Shown: positions 40,906 to 49,341 of the stretch, piece by piece
How positions within the stretch are numbered: position 1 is the first letter of the stretch
How the letters are laid out: each line of letters opens with the position of its first letter
Assembly (NCBI RefSeq): GCF_013410345.1
Contig: NZ_JACCFJ010000001.1
Coordinates: 620,001 to 684,000 of the forward strand
DNA: 64,000 bases
Source: Saccharopolyspora hordei
Lineage (GTDB): Bacteria; Actinomycetota; Actinomycetes; Mycobacteriales; Pseudonocardiaceae
Reading direction: 5' to 3'
Notes under the pieces: model-generated
Databases searched by the model: none
What the model was told of the DNA's origin: nothing
What the model saw: the letters and a program-made list of their open reading frames with translations, nothing else
Program-made: the position numbers and the translations under genes

Positions 40906-42219
40906 ATGCCGCGCTGGACGAACTGGGCCCGCACCGCCACCGGCACCCCGAGCCGCGTCGTCGCCCCGCGCGACACCGCCGAGGCCGCCGACGCGATCCG
41001 GCGCGCCGCGGAGGAGGGCACGACCGTCCGCCCGCTGGGCACCGGGCACTCGTTCTCCAGCATCGGCTCGCCGGGCACCGGTTGCGCGCTCGACCTCTCG
41101 CACTGGACCGGGATCGTGCGCGCCGAGCCGGACACCGGGCTGGTCACGGTCCGCGCCGGCACCCCGCTGCACCAGCTCAACGCCGAGCTGGACGCGCTCG
41201 GCCTGGCCATGGCCAACCTCGGCGACATCGACCAGCAGACGATCTCCGGCGCGATCTCCACCGGCACCCACGGCACCGGCGCCCGGCTCGGCGGGCTGGC
41301 CACCCAGGTCGAAGCGCTGGACCTGCTGCTCGCCGACGGCAGCGAACGGCACTGCTCGGCCACCGAGGACCCCGAGCTGTTCGCCGCCGCCCGCGTCGGG
41401 CTCGGCGCCCTCGGCGTGATCACCTCCGTGACGCTGCGCTGCGTCCCCGCGTTCACCCTCGCCGCGCGCGAGCACCCGGCGCCGTTCGACGACGTCCTGG
41501 AGCGCTTCGACCAGCTCGCCGCGGACAACGACCACGTCGAGTTCTACTGGTTCCCGCACAGCGCGCAGACGCTCGTCAAGCGCAACAACCGGCAGGACGG
41601 GCCGCCGCGGCCGCTGCACCCGGTGCGGCACTTCCTGGAGTACGAGGTGCTGGAGAACCGGCTGTTCGGCGCGGTCTGCCGGCTCGGCCGCGCGGTGCGC
41701 CCGCTGGTGCGGCCGCTCAACCGGGTCTGCGCCGCCGCCTGGTCCGCGCGCTCCTACAGCGACCGCTCGTACCGGGTCTTCACCACGCCGCGCGCCGTCC
41801 GGTTCGTGGAGTCGGAGTACGCGGTGCCGCAGGAGGCGCTGCCGGACGTGCTGCGCGAACTGCGCGCCGTCGCCCGCGCCCTGGACGACCCGGTGATGTT
41901 CCCGGTCGAGGTGCGGGTCGCGGCGCCCGACGACATCTGGCTGTCCACCGCCCACCAGCGCCCGACCGCCTACGTCGCGGTCCACCAGTTCCAGGGCATG
42001 CCGCACCGCCCGTGGTTCGACGCCTTCGAGGACATCGCGGGCGCGGTGGGCGGCCGGCCGCACTGGGGCAAGGTGCACCGGCTCGACGCCGCGGCGCTGC
42101 GCGAGCGCTACCCGCGCTTCGACGACTTCCGCCGCCTGCGGGCCGAGCTGGACCCGGCGGGCGTCTTCCGCAACGCCTACCTGGACCGGGTCCTCGATCC
42201 CTGTGGACAACTCGGGTAG
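40906..42219 (+). CDS. FAD-linked D-arabinono-1,4-lactone oxidase-like / aldonolactone oxidoreductase
   Basis: A 437-aa VAO-family flavoprotein. The FAD-binding part has TTVRPLGTGHSFSSIGSPGT and ISGAISTGTHGTGARLGGLA, the loop where some relatives attach FAD to a His; the ALO domain follows (HVEFYWFPHSAQTLVKRNNR; MFPVEVRVAAPDDIWLS; HWGKVHRL; ELDPAGVFRNAYL). Relatives oxidise aldonolactones, alditols or xylitol. The ATG follows AAGGAGGTGGGC, much better than an ATG 17 codons upstream that would overlap the inverted repeat. The stop codon lies inside the loop of a DnaA-box hairpin. Confidence 0.9.
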   Translation: MPRWTNWARTATGTPSRVVAPRDTAEAADAIRRAAEEGTTVRPLGTGHSFSSIGSPGTGCALDLSHWTGIVRAEPDTGLVTVRAGTPLHQLNAELDALGLAMANLGDIDQQTISGAISTGTHGTGARLGGLATQVEALDLLLADGSERHCSATEDPELFAAARVGLGALGVITSVTLRCVPAFTLAAREHPAPFDDVLERFDQLAADNDHVEFYWFPHSAQTLVKRNNRQDGPPRPLHPVRHFLEYEVLENRLFGAVCRLGRAVRPLVRPLNRVCAAAWSARSYSDRSYRVFTTPRAVRFVESEYAVPQEALPDVLRELRAVARALDDPVMFPVEVRVAAPDDIWLSTAHQRPTAYVAVHQFQGMPHRPWFDAFEDIAGAVGGRPHWGKVHRLDAAALRERYPRFDDFRRLRAELDPAGVFRNAYLDRVLDPCGQLG

Positions 42220-42230
42220 TTGTCCACAGG
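42200..42230. promoter_or_regulatory. two perfect DnaA boxes forming a hairpin at a gene end
   Basis: CCTGTGGACAACT (42200-42212) and AGTTGTCCACAGG (42218-42230) form a 13-bp perfect inverted repeat with a 5-bp loop, each arm holding a perfect TTGTCCACA DnaA box. It overlaps the stop codon of the oxidase gene and may also end transcription. Confidence 0.65.
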
Positions 42231-42271
42231 TTGATCGCGAGTTCGGGGGAGATCGGCGTCCGTTCCGGGCG

Positions 42272-42928
42272 TCAGGACACGGCCTGGCGGACGGCGTCCT
42301 GGATGGGGGTCGTGCCGTTCACCAGCTCCAGCTCCCGGCCGATGGAGGCGGGCTCGTCCAGCAGCGCGATGAGCACCGCGGCGACGTCGGCGCGGGTCAC
42401 CTCGGCGCGGTCGACCTCCGGTCCCAACGTCACCTTCCCGGTCGGGGGATCGTCGGTCAGCCGACCGGGACGCAGGATCGTCCAGTCCAGCGGGCGGGCC
42501 CGCAGGTCGGCCTCGGCGGCGCGCTTGGCGTCCAGGTAGGCACCGAAGACCGGGTCCACGTCGGACGGGTTCGGCTTCCGCGTCCCCATCGAGCTGACCT
42601 GCAGGAACCGCCGCACACCAGCTCGCTGGCAGGCGTCCGCCAGCAGCACCGAGGCCGCTCTGTCCACAGTGTCCTTGCGGGCCGCACCGCTGCCCGGGCC
42701 GGCGCCCGCGGAGAACACCGCGGCGTCCACACCGGACAGTGAGCCGGCCAGGTCCTCGGCGTCGATGCGCTCCAGGTCGGCCACCACCGGGCGCACCCCG
42801 TCGGCCTCCAGGTCCGCGACGTGGTCCGGGTTGCGGACCAACCCGACCACCTCGTCACCGCGCTCGACCAGACCCCGGCCCAGGTGCCGGGCGATCTTCC
42901 CGTGGGCTCCGGCAATCACGATTCGCAT
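42272..42928 (-). CDS. NAD(P)-binding atypical SDR (YwnB/HSCARG-like)
   Basis: A 218-aa Rossmann protein. MRIVIAGAHGKIARHLGRGL is the dinucleotide motif; GVDAAVFSAGAGPGSG, VRRFLQVSSMG and DWTILRPGRLTDD match the atypical SDR group (SDR_a5), which often senses NADPH/NADP rather than doing catalysis; the YxxxK pair is not in the classic position (AYLDAKRAAE is nearby). The ATG gives the standard start just before the Rossmann strand. It stands alone with two DnaA boxes upstream. Confidence 0.88.
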   Translation of the reverse strand: MRIVIAGAHGKIARHLGRGLVERGDEVVGLVRNPDHVADLEADGVRPVVADLERIDAEDLAGSLSGVDAAVFSAGAGPGSGAARKDTVDRAASVLLADACQRAGVRRFLQVSSMGTRKPNPSDVDPVFGAYLDAKRAAEADLRARPLDWTILRPGRLTDDPPTGKVTLGPEVDRAEVTRADVAAVLIALLDEPASIGRELELVNGTTPIQDAVRQAVS

Positions 42929-42967
42929 GCCGTCCAACGTAGGGCACCCGCACCGGTCGGCACGACT

Positions 42968-42997
42968 TGTGGACAACTCGGCACGGGCTGTGGACAA
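42968..42997. promoter_or_regulatory. tandem pair of perfect DnaA boxes upstream of the SDR
   Basis: TGTGGACAA at 42968-42976 and again at 42989-42997, both perfect TTGTCCACA on the minus strand with starts 21 bp apart, about 40 bp upstream of the SDR start. DnaA could affect that promoter directly. Confidence 0.55.
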
Positions 42998-42999
42998 CC

Positions 43000-43049
43000 G
43001 GTGTGGGGCGGGCGGACCGCCAGGGCTTCCGGCCCGCCCGCCCCACACC
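43000..43049. repeat. 16-bp perfect inverted repeat beside the DnaA boxes
   Basis: GGTGTGGGGCGGGCGG at 43000-43015 and its exact complement at 43034-43049 with an 18-base loop, two bases from the second DnaA box. It may be a second terminator for the gene at 43140, or a structural part of the DnaA-box site. Confidence 0.55.
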
Positions 43050-43084
43050 ACCGCGGTCGGGGACCGCGGGCGGGGTGAAGCAAG

Positions 43085-43129
43085 CGCAGTTCCAGCCGGA
43101 GTGGATCGGCGCGGGCGGCTGGAACTGCG
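43085..43129 (-). terminator. hairpin terminator after the 43140 gene
   Basis: A 13-bp perfect stem (CGCAGTTCCAGCC) with a 19-base loop, 11 bp after the stop at 43140. Confidence 0.6.
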
Positions 43130-43139
43130 TCCCCAGGGG

Positions 43140-43781
43140 TTAGCTCCGGGTGGGTGCCGGGGCCTCGGCCTCGAGGAGCTGTTCGTAGACCACCTCGTTC
43201 ACCCAGCGGGAGACCGCCGTGTGCTCCACCGGTGGGGCGTCGGCGAAGCAGCGGCCCTCGAGCTCGACCTGGACGTCGTCACCGTCTGCGCTGAGCACCG
43301 CGATGCCGAACTGGCGGGCCCGGATCAGGCAGGTCTCGGCGAAGTCCGAGGCGACGGCGACGGTGCGCGGCACGACGATGGCCGCGCTGGTGAACCGGGA
43401 GAACGGCACCGCCGCGGTGAGCGCGCTGCGCCAGTGCCGCGCCGGGGCGAGCACGCCGGAGATCTGCGCGGCGGGCGGGGGCACCCGGCCGTCCATCTCC
43501 GGCCACACCCAGGTGGCGATCTCCGCGCGGTCGAGCACCGGGCCGCTGCCGAAGCAGAGCCGTTCCGCGTGCGCGTCGGGCAGCAGCTCGGCCGTGGCGA
43601 TGACCCGCCGCCCGTACAGCTTCACCGGCGGCAGCACGCTGCCCGCCCAACCGAGGACGTCCACCGCTCGCTGCGCGAGGCGGCCCATGGAGGCGAGCGG
43701 TCCCAGCGGGGACCGCAGCTGCGTCGTCGAGCAGGCTGGGACCTCGTCCTCGGTCCAGGCACGTCCCGGCGTTCCGGTCAC
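43140..43781 (-). CDS. 213-aa hypothetical protein
   Basis: Not recognised. The protein has a mixed alpha/beta look: VLPPVKLYGRRVIATAELLP, CFGSGPVLDRAEIATWVWPE, SAAIVVPRTVAVASDFAET, VQVELEGRCFADAPPVEHTA. No signal peptide or membrane helix. The repeated beta strands ending in a helical tail (WVNEVVYEQLLEAE) suggest a compact cytoplasmic domain. GTG start with GGGAGG upstream. Single-gene unit followed by a strong terminator. Confidence 0.7.
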   Translation of the reverse strand: MTGTPGRAWTEDEVPACSTTQLRSPLGPLASMGRLAQRAVDVLGWAGSVLPPVKLYGRRVIATAELLPDAHAERLCFGSGPVLDRAEIATWVWPEMDGRVPPPAAQISGVLAPARHWRSALTAAVPFSRFTSAAIVVPRTVAVASDFAETCLIRARQFGIAVLSADGDDVQVELEGRCFADAPPVEHTAVSRWVNEVVYEQLLEAEAPAPTRS

Positions 43782-44108
43782 GGCGTTCCGCCTCCCTCAT
43801 GACTGCGCTTGCACTCCAGGGCCACCCGCGGCGGGGTCACCTGCACGACTAAAACAGCTCCCGGCGTGTCCCGCGCTGCTCAGCGGGGGTCGCTGCGACC
43901 GGCGGCGGGCATCGGTCGGTGACTGGTCGATGAGTGACAACTGGACTTCAGCCCAGCCATGCGGCCATTCAGGTGATGGCGGTGCGCCGCCTGTCCGCAC
44001 CGGGCGGTGCGACACCGCGGCTCGGGCCCGTCGTGGCGGCCCGTTCTCCGAGGTCCGGCGCGGGTGCCGCGCGCACGACCTCCACCGCGCCGCCCGCCGA
44101 CGAGCGGC
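43782..44108. other. 327-bp gap without a gene
   Basis: Lies between the hypothetical gene and the end of the IclR gene, both minus strand. It should contain the promoter of the hypothetical gene; ACTAAAACAG near 43850 is the only AT-rich spot. I see no repeat, terminator or RNA. Confidence 0.4.
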
Positions 44109-44897
44109 TCACCGGGACAGCAGGTCGAGCTCGCCGCGCTCCCGCTCCACCAGCCGCTGCCGGATCGCCTCGCTCGCGGGCAGCAGCGCCTTGACGAGCC
44201 GACCGACGTCGGCCCGCGCGCTGTGCGCCACCACGCCCAGCGCGGCGATGACCGCGCCGTCGGTGCCGTGCACCGGCACCGCGACCGAGCAGGACCCGAG
44301 CATCATCTCCTCGTTGGCCTGGGCGAAGCCGCGGTTGCGCACGGTCTGCAGCTCGCGGCCCAGCCGACCGGGCTCGGTGATGGTGTAGGCGGTGTAGCGG
44401 GTCAGCCCGCGCTCGCAGCACTCGTGCAGCACGCCGGCCGGCGCGTGCGCCAGCAGCACCTTGCCCACGCCGGTGGAGTGCAGCGGCAGCCGCCCGCCGC
44501 TGCGCGAGAAGATCGGGATCGCGCGGGGCGTGGTGAGCTTCTCGACGTAGACGACGTCGAGCCCGACGCGCACCGCGAGGTGCACGTTGTCGTGGGTGTG
44601 CTGGCACAGGTCCTGCATGTGCGGCAGGGCGGCTTCGCGCAGCCGGCTGTTCACCGGGGACAGCAGGCCGATCTCCCACAGCCGCAGGCCGATCGAGTAC
44701 CGCCCGTCCTCGTCGCGCTCCAGGGCGCCCCAGAGCTCCAGCTCCCGGACCAGGCGGTGCGCGGTGGCCAGCGGGATGCCCGCCCGGCGCGCGATGGCGG
44801 TGAGGGTGAGCCGGACGTGGTCGATGTCGAAGGCGGTGAGCACGCTGAGCGCGCGTGCCGTGACCGATCGCCCAGGATCCCGACTGTTGCCCGCCAT
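44109..44897 (-). CDS. IclR-family transcriptional regulator
   Basis: A 262-aa regulator, probably controlling a catabolic pathway in response to a small aromatic or organic acid. Residues about 12-65 are the winged HTH (VTARALSVLTAFDIDHVRLT; AIARRAGIPLATAHRLVREL); about 80-250 is the GAF-like effector domain (VGLDVVYVEKLTTPRAIPIF; LPLHSTGVGKVLLAHAP; GSCSVAVPVHGTDGAVIAAL). ATG has GGGAGG five bases upstream, better than an upstream in-frame start. No target gene is adjacent; the palindrome at 61699 beside the aromatic-acid carrier is one possible site. Confidence 0.93.
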   Translation of the reverse strand: MAGNSRDPGRSVTARALSVLTAFDIDHVRLTLTAIARRAGIPLATAHRLVRELELWGALERDEDGRYSIGLRLWEIGLLSPVNSRLREAALPHMQDLCQHTHDNVHLAVRVGLDVVYVEKLTTPRAIPIFSRSGGRLPLHSTGVGKVLLAHAPAGVLHECCERGLTRYTAYTITEPGRLGRELQTVRNRGFAQANEEMMLGSCSVAVPVHGTDGAVIAALGVVAHSARADVGRLVKALLPASEAIRQRLVERERGELDLLSR

Positions 44898-44997
44898 GTC
44901 GCCTCCCGTGGAGCGGTCACCGGGCACCGGGCCGCTCGGGTGTCACCCGCTGGGACCAAGCCCAGCACAGTCGATCGCTTTCGCCAAGCCCGTCCGG

Positions 44998-45432
44998 TCA
45001 CCCGAGCCCGAGCAGCGCCCGCATCCGCGCGTACTTGCGCGCGAGCCGTTCGCGGGTCTCCGCGTCGAGGGCGGCCAACCGCCGCGGGTCGGCGTTGTGC
45101 GCGAGGTCGGCTTCCTTGACCAGCAGCGCGCCGGGTGTGGCCAGGACCCGCGCGGCGTAGTGCTCCGGTGCTTCGCCGGGCCGCTTGGTGACGGCGAGCA
45201 CGATGGCCTTGGTGTCGTCGTGCAGCGGGGCCGCGCGCAGCCACGCCTCGGTCACCGCCCCGTCCTCGACGGCGTCGTGCAGCCAGGCCGCCGCGACCTG
45301 GGCGTCGCTGCCACCCCGGTCCCGCACGCCGGCGGCGACCGCGGCGAGGTGCTCGCCGTAGGGCCGCCCCGCCTTGTCCACCTGCCCGCCGTGCGCCCGC
45401 ACCGCGAGCTCGGCGACCTCGTCCAACCCCAT
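44998..45432 (-). CDS. HD-domain hydrolase related to the RelA/SpoT hydrolase domain
   Basis: A 144-aa stand-alone HD protein of the (p)ppGpp-hydrolase (Mesh1-like) type. The metal motifs are in place: RAHGGQVDKAGRPYGEH, AAWLHDAVEDG (HD), and VKEADLAHN. Relatives remove the pyrophosphate of (p)ppGpp or related nucleotides, so it may be a small alarmone hydrolase, although the sequence could also serve another phosphohydrolase role. The ATG at 45432 gives the typical opening; GTG at 45447 is possible. Confidence 0.82.
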   Translation of the reverse strand: MGLDEVAELAVRAHGGQVDKAGRPYGEHLAAVAAGVRDRGGSDAQVAAAWLHDAVEDGAVTEAWLRAAPLHDDTKAIVLAVTKRPGEAPEHYAARVLATPGALLVKEADLAHNADPRRLAALDAETRERLARKYARMRALLGLG

Positions 45433-45703
45433 GACGCGCGCTGCCACGCCGAGAACGTACAAGATCAACTCGCGGCGGTCTGCGGCCGTGAGTCCGTCCG
45501 CCGCTGTTCGCTGTGCGCTGAACCTCGCCGGGAGGGCATGACGAACCCCACCCCCGCCACGACGGGGAGACGGCTCACACCGCAGGACCCGGCAGCAGTG
45601 AGAAGGCACACGGTCCACGAGAAGTCCGCGGAACACGGGGGAATTCGGGCGGGCGAGCGGGGAGCGGCCCGCGCGGGCCGAGCTCGACTCCCGCGCCGGC
45701 ACG

Positions 45704-45735
45704 AAAAAGGGCCCCCGGATCACCGGGGGCCCTTT
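45704..45735 (-). terminator. Rho-independent terminator for tRNA-Leu
   Basis: A 13-bp perfect stem (AAAGGGCCCCCGG) with a 4-base loop and, on the minus strand, a run of Us. It begins six bases after the tRNA 3' end. Confidence 0.85.
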
Positions 45736-45740
45736 CCGAG

Positions 45741-45823
45741 TGGGCGAGGAGGGAGTTGAACCCTCACGTCCTTTCGGACACACGGACCTGAACCGTGCGC
45801 GTCTGCCATTCCGCCACTCGCCC
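45741..45823 (-). tRNA. tRNA-Leu (anticodon CAG)
   Basis: 83 bases with acceptor stem GGGCGAG/CTCGCCC, discriminator A, a long variable arm (GTCCGAAAGGAC region) as expected for class II tRNA-Leu, TpsiC loop GTTCAACTC and anticodon loop TTCAGGT. It sits just before fhaA as in other actinobacteria. The 3' CCA is not encoded (CAC follows). Confidence 0.95.
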
Positions 45824-46031
45824 GTGGCTTGCTGGAAGCTTACACCGCTCGCTTCCGGCCGTTGGCACCGGGTCGCTTTCGCTTCCCTCTGCCCTGTTGG
45901 CGAAAGCAGATTAGCACGGCCGGACGAGCCCCTTCGGCGGGGGGTAGGACTTGTTGGGAACTGGGCGGTGTCGCAGCCCGTTGACCCAGATACGATGGCA
46001 CCAGGAGTCGTACGCGTGGGAGGAATGTGCC

Positions 46032-47381
46032 GTGGGCCTCGTGCAGCGCTTTGAGCGCCGACTCGAAGGCATCGTCGGCAATGGCTTCGCGCGCGTTTTC
46101 GGCGGGAAGGTCGTGCCCCAGGAAGTCGCCCAGGCGCTGCAGCGGGATGCCGAACTGCAGGTCCGGGAACTCGTTGGCGGCCGGCTGCTGGCGTGCAACA
46201 ACTACGTTGTGCACCTGAGCCCGTCGGACCACGATCGGCTCACCGACGACGAGGACCGGGTGACCGACCTCCTCGCCGACTGCGTTCAGGAGCATCTGAG
46301 CGAGCAGGGGTGGGACACATATGGTGACGTCGTAGTCTCCCTGGAGCGCTCTGAGACGCTGCACACGGGACAGTTTCGAATCAGTTCGACCGTCGACCCC
46401 GACGTGACTCGACGGCCGGCGCAACCGCGTACCGCAGGAGACCGACCCATGAGCCAGCCACAGCCACCAGGCCACTACCCCCAGGGAGATCCGTACAACC
46501 AGCAGGGTCAGTACGGCTACGACCAGGGCTACGGCCAAGGCCAGGACCCGAACTACGGCTACGGCCAGCAACCCCCCGCTGCCGGGTACGACCAGGGCTA
46601 CGGGCAGCAGCCCGGCTATGACCAGGGCTACGGCCAGCCCGCCGGCTACGACCAGGGCGGCTACGGCCAGCAGCCGGGCTACGACCAGGGCGGCTACGGC
46701 CAGCCCGCCGGCTACGACCAGGGCTACGGCCAGGGTTACGGCCAGCAGCCTGGGTACGACCCGGGCTACGGCCAGCAGCCGGGTGGCGCCTACCCGCAGT
46801 CGGGCGGCTTCCCGGACCAGGGCGGCTACGGCCAGCCCGGCGGCTACGACCAGGGCTACGGCCAGCCCGGCGGTTACGACCAGGGCTACGGGCAGCAGCC
46901 CCCGGCCGCCGGGTACGACCAGGGCTACGGCCAGCCCGGTGGGTACGACCAGGGCTACGGCCAGCCGGGTGGCGCCTACCCGCAGTCGGGCGGCTTCCCG
47001 GACCAGGGCGGCTACGGCCAGCCCGGCGGCGCGTACCCGCAGAGCGCGCCCGGCGGCTACCCGCAGGCGGGCGGCGCTCCGCGCGGCATGATGACCGCGA
47101 CCCTGCACCTCGACGACGGGTCCAACCGCTCGTACACGCTGCAGCAGGGCTCGAACATCATCGGCCGCGGCCAGGAGGGGCAGTTCCGGCTGCCCGACAC
47201 CGGGGTGTCCCGCAAGCACATCGAGATCACCTGGGACGGCCAGAGCGCGATGTTGGCCGACCTCGGTTCCACGAACGGCACCACGGTGAACGGCACTCCG
47301 GTGCAGACTTGGCAGTTGGCGGACGGAGACGTGATCAGGGTCGGCCACTCCTCCCTGATCTTCCGCGCTCAGCAGGCCTGA
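46032..47381 (+). CDS. fhaA: FhaA: DUF3662 plus FHA-domain phosphothreonine reader with QGYGQ-rich linker
   Basis: A 449-aa cytoplasmic adaptor of cell-wall synthesis; in mycobacteria FhaA binds phosphorylated PknB targets and MviN. Residues 1-130 are the DUF3662 domain ([33 protein letters not shown]). About 155-350 is low complexity built from [14 protein letters not shown] units. About 355-449 is an FHA domain ([36 protein letters not shown]) with the Arg, Ser, His and Asn needed for phosphothreonine binding. GTG follows GGGAGGAATGTGCC. The linker is longer and more repetitive than in mycobacterial FhaA. First gene of the fhaA-pknB run. Confidence 0.95.
   Translation: MGLVQRFERRLEGIVGNGFARVFGGKVVPQEVAQALQRDAELQVRELVGGRLLACNNYVVHLSPSDHDRLTDDEDRVTDLLADCVQEHLSEQGWDTYGDVVVSLERSETLHTGQFRISSTVDPDVTRRPAQPRTAGDRPMSQPQPPGHYPQGDPYNQQGQYGYDQGYGQGQDPNYGYGQQPPAAGYDQGYGQQPGYDQGYGQPAGYDQGGYGQQPGYDQGGYGQPAGYDQGYGQGYGQQPGYDPGYGQQPGGAYPQSGGFPDQGGYGQPGGYDQGYGQPGGYDQGYGQQPPAAGYDQGYGQPGGYDQGYGQPGGAYPQSGGFPDQGGYGQPGGAYPQSAPGGYPQAGGAPRGMMTATLHLDDGSNRSYTLQQGSNIIGRGQEGQFRLPDTGVSRKHIEITWDGQSAMLADLGSTNGTTVNGTPVQTWQLADGDVIRVGHSSLIFRAQQA
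46507..47065 (+). repeat. in-frame tandem repeat array in fhaA (Gly/Tyr/Gln-rich)
   Basis: About fifteen 24-36-bp units coding for variants of [10 protein letters not shown] longer unit coding for [21 protein letters not shown] occurs twice, near 46784-46845 and 46970-47030, which shows recent segmental duplication inside the array. Such arrays gain and lose units easily. Confidence 0.85.
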
Positions 47382-47425
47382 GCGCGGACCGCGCCCGGCG
47401 ACACGAGTAGGAGCGTTCACAACAA

Positions 47426-47887
47426 GTGCCAGAGCTGGTGATGCAGCTGACCAGAGCAGGGTTCCTCGCCCTGCTCTGGTTGTTCGTGCTGGCTGCACTT
47501 CGAGTGGTCCGTTCAGACCTCTACTCGGCGTCCGGGATGCGGCTCCCGATGCCAGGTGCGGGTCGGGCTCCGGCGAAGACCAGGGGCAGGAGCAAGGCGC
47601 CACGCCAGATGGTCGTGACGCACGGTGCGCTCGCCGGCACGCGCATTTCGCTGGACGGTCGGCCGATCCTGATCGGCCGGGCGGACGACTCCACGTTGGT
47701 CCTCGATGACGACTACGCGTCGACCCGTCACGCGAGGTTGTCGCTCCGGGGCTCCGATTGGTACGTGGAGGATCTAGGCTCCACGAACGGCACATACCTC
47801 GATCGGGCGAAGGTCACGGGGCCGACCAAGGTCCCGCTCGGCGTTCCGATCAGAATCGGCAAGACGGTGATCGAGCTGCGCTCATGA
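47426..47887 (+). CDS. fhaB: FhaB (FipA): membrane-anchored FHA-domain protein
   Basis: A 153-aa protein with one N-terminal membrane helix (GFLALLWLFVLAALRVV) and a C-terminal FHA domain ([38 protein letters not shown]). In mycobacteria FhaB/FipA links PknA signalling to FtsZ-FtsQ at the division site. The GTG start is preceded by AGGAG at a long distance; a GTG four codons later is possible. Its last bases overlap pstP (ATGA). Confidence 0.94.
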   Translation: MPELVMQLTRAGFLALLWLFVLAALRVVRSDLYSASGMRLPMPGAGRAPAKTRGRSKAPRQMVVTHGALAGTRISLDGRPILIGRADDSTLVLDDDYASTRHARLSLRGSDWYVEDLGSTNGTYLDRAKVTGPTKVPLGVPIRIGKTVIELRS

Positions 47888-49341
47888 CCCTCGTCCTCCA
47901 CTACGCAGCCCGCAGCGACCGTGGCCTGGTTCGTTCCAACAACCAGGACTCGGTCTATGCCGGCCCACGACTACTCGCCCTCGCGGACGGCATGGGAGGC
48001 CATGCCGCCGGTGAGGTCGCCAGCAAGGTCGTCATCGCGGCGTTGGCGCCGCTGGACGACGACGAACCCGGCGACGACCTGCTGGGTCAGCTCCGCAACG
48101 CGGTGCTGACCGGCAACAGCGCCATCGCCGAGCTGGTCGCCAACGACCCCGACCTGGAGGGGATGGGGACCACGCTGACCGCGGTGCTGTTCGCGGGCAG
48201 CAAGCTCGGCCTGGTGCACATCGGCGACTCCCGGGCCTACCTGGTCCGCGACGGTGAGCTGACCCAGATAACCCACGACGACACCTTCGTGCAGTCGCTG
48301 ATCGACGAAGGCCGGATCACCGAGGAGGAGGCGGCCAACCACCCGCAGCGCTCGCTGCTGCTGCACGCGTTGACCGGCCACGAGGTGGAACCGAGCCTGG
48401 CGATCCGGGAAGCGCGCGCCGGGGACCGCTACCTGCTGTGCTCGGACGGGCTGACCGGCCCGGTCAGCACCGAGACGCTGGCGGAGGCCCTGCGGATCCC
48501 GGACCCGCAGCAGTGCGCGGACCGGATGATCGAGCTCGCCCTCAAGGGCGGTGGTCCGGACAACGTGACCGTGATCATCGCCGACGTCGTCGACGTCGAG
48601 TTCGGCGACGACGCCCCGATCGTCGGGGGCGCGGCGGGAAATGGCGATGAGCACCCGCAACCCGATTCGTCGGCGGCGCGCGCGTCCGCGGTGACCATGC
48701 CGCGGCCGCAGCCGCAGCGTTTCGAGCCCACCTCACCGCCGCCGGAGCAGCCGCGGAAGCGGAGCTGGCTGCGCTGGCTGCTGGTGACGTGCGGCGTGCT
48801 CGTCCTGCTCGGAGGCACGGCACTGGTCGGGCGTTGGTGGGTGCTCAACCAGTACTACATCGGCGCGAACGACGCCGACGAGGTGGTGATCTTCCAAGGC
48901 GTGCAGGGCGACGTGCTGGGGATCTCGCTGAACTGGCAGGTGGAGACCTCGTGCCCACCGGACTCGGCGCCTTCCTGCAAGCCGATCAAGGTGACGGACC
49001 TGCAGGAAGCGCAGCGGCCGGACGTGCGCAACGGCATCACCGAGGTCACCGACCTGCAGGACGCCCGCGAGGCGATGCGGCGGCTGCGGATGACCGCGCT
49101 GCTGCCGGAGTGCGAGAAGCCCGAGCCGCCGAAGCAGGAGCAGCCCCCGCCGAGCACCGGCCAGCCGCCGACCGGTGAGCAGCCGCCCGCCGGCCAGCCG
49201 CCCACGACCGGGCAGCCGCCGCGCGAGAGCCAGCCGCCGGCGGACCAGGCGCAGCCGACCGAGGAGCCCACCCCGGACGACGCGACCCCGCTGCAGACGG
49301 AGGAGCAGAAGCCGGGTGTGACCTGCCGGATGGTGAGTTGA
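47884..49341 (+). CDS. pstP: PstP: PP2C-type Ser/Thr protein phosphatase
   Basis: Removes phosphates placed by PknA and PknB. The 485-aa protein has the PP2C metal motifs in order: RSDRGLVRSNNQD, LADGMGGHAAGEVAS, HIGDSRAYLVRDG, LCSDGLTGPV and GGPDNVTVIIADV (about residues 1-240). A single membrane helix follows near 300-320 (WLLVTCGVLVLLGGTALVG), then an outer domain with two cysteines (TSCPPDSAPSC) and a Pro/Gln-rich tail with repeats of QPPTGEQPPAG. Overlaps fhaB by four bases and shares one base region with rodA, so it is tightly coupled. Confidence 0.96.
   Translation: MTLVLHYAARSDRGLVRSNNQDSVYAGPRLLALADGMGGHAAGEVASKVVIAALAPLDDDEPGDDLLGQLRNAVLTGNSAIAELVANDPDLEGMGTTLTAVLFAGSKLGLVHIGDSRAYLVRDGELTQITHDDTFVQSLIDEGRITEEEAANHPQRSLLLHALTGHEVEPSLAIREARAGDRYLLCSDGLTGPVSTETLAEALRIPDPQQCADRMIELALKGGGPDNVTVIIADVVDVEFGDDAPIVGGAAGNGDEHPQPDSSAARASAVTMPRPQPQRFEPTSPPPEQPRKRSWLRWLLVTCGVLVLLGGTALVGRWWVLNQYYIGANDADEVVIFQGVQGDVLGISLNWQVETSCPPDSAPSCKPIKVTDLQEAQRPDVRNGITEVTDLQDAREAMRRLRMTALLPECEKPEPPKQEQPPPSTGQPPTGEQPPAGQPPTTGQPPRESQPPADQAQPTEEPTPDDATPLQTEEQKPGVTCRMVS

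Noticed and set aside
43934..44194. Plus-strand ORF in the gap before the IclR gene end
   Set aside because: No ribosome-binding site and it overlaps the IclR 3' end antisense; no motif.
45538..45757. Plus-strand ORF starting ATG after GGGAGGGC
   Set aside because: It runs through the tRNA-Leu terminator and into the tRNA; composition is not protein-like.
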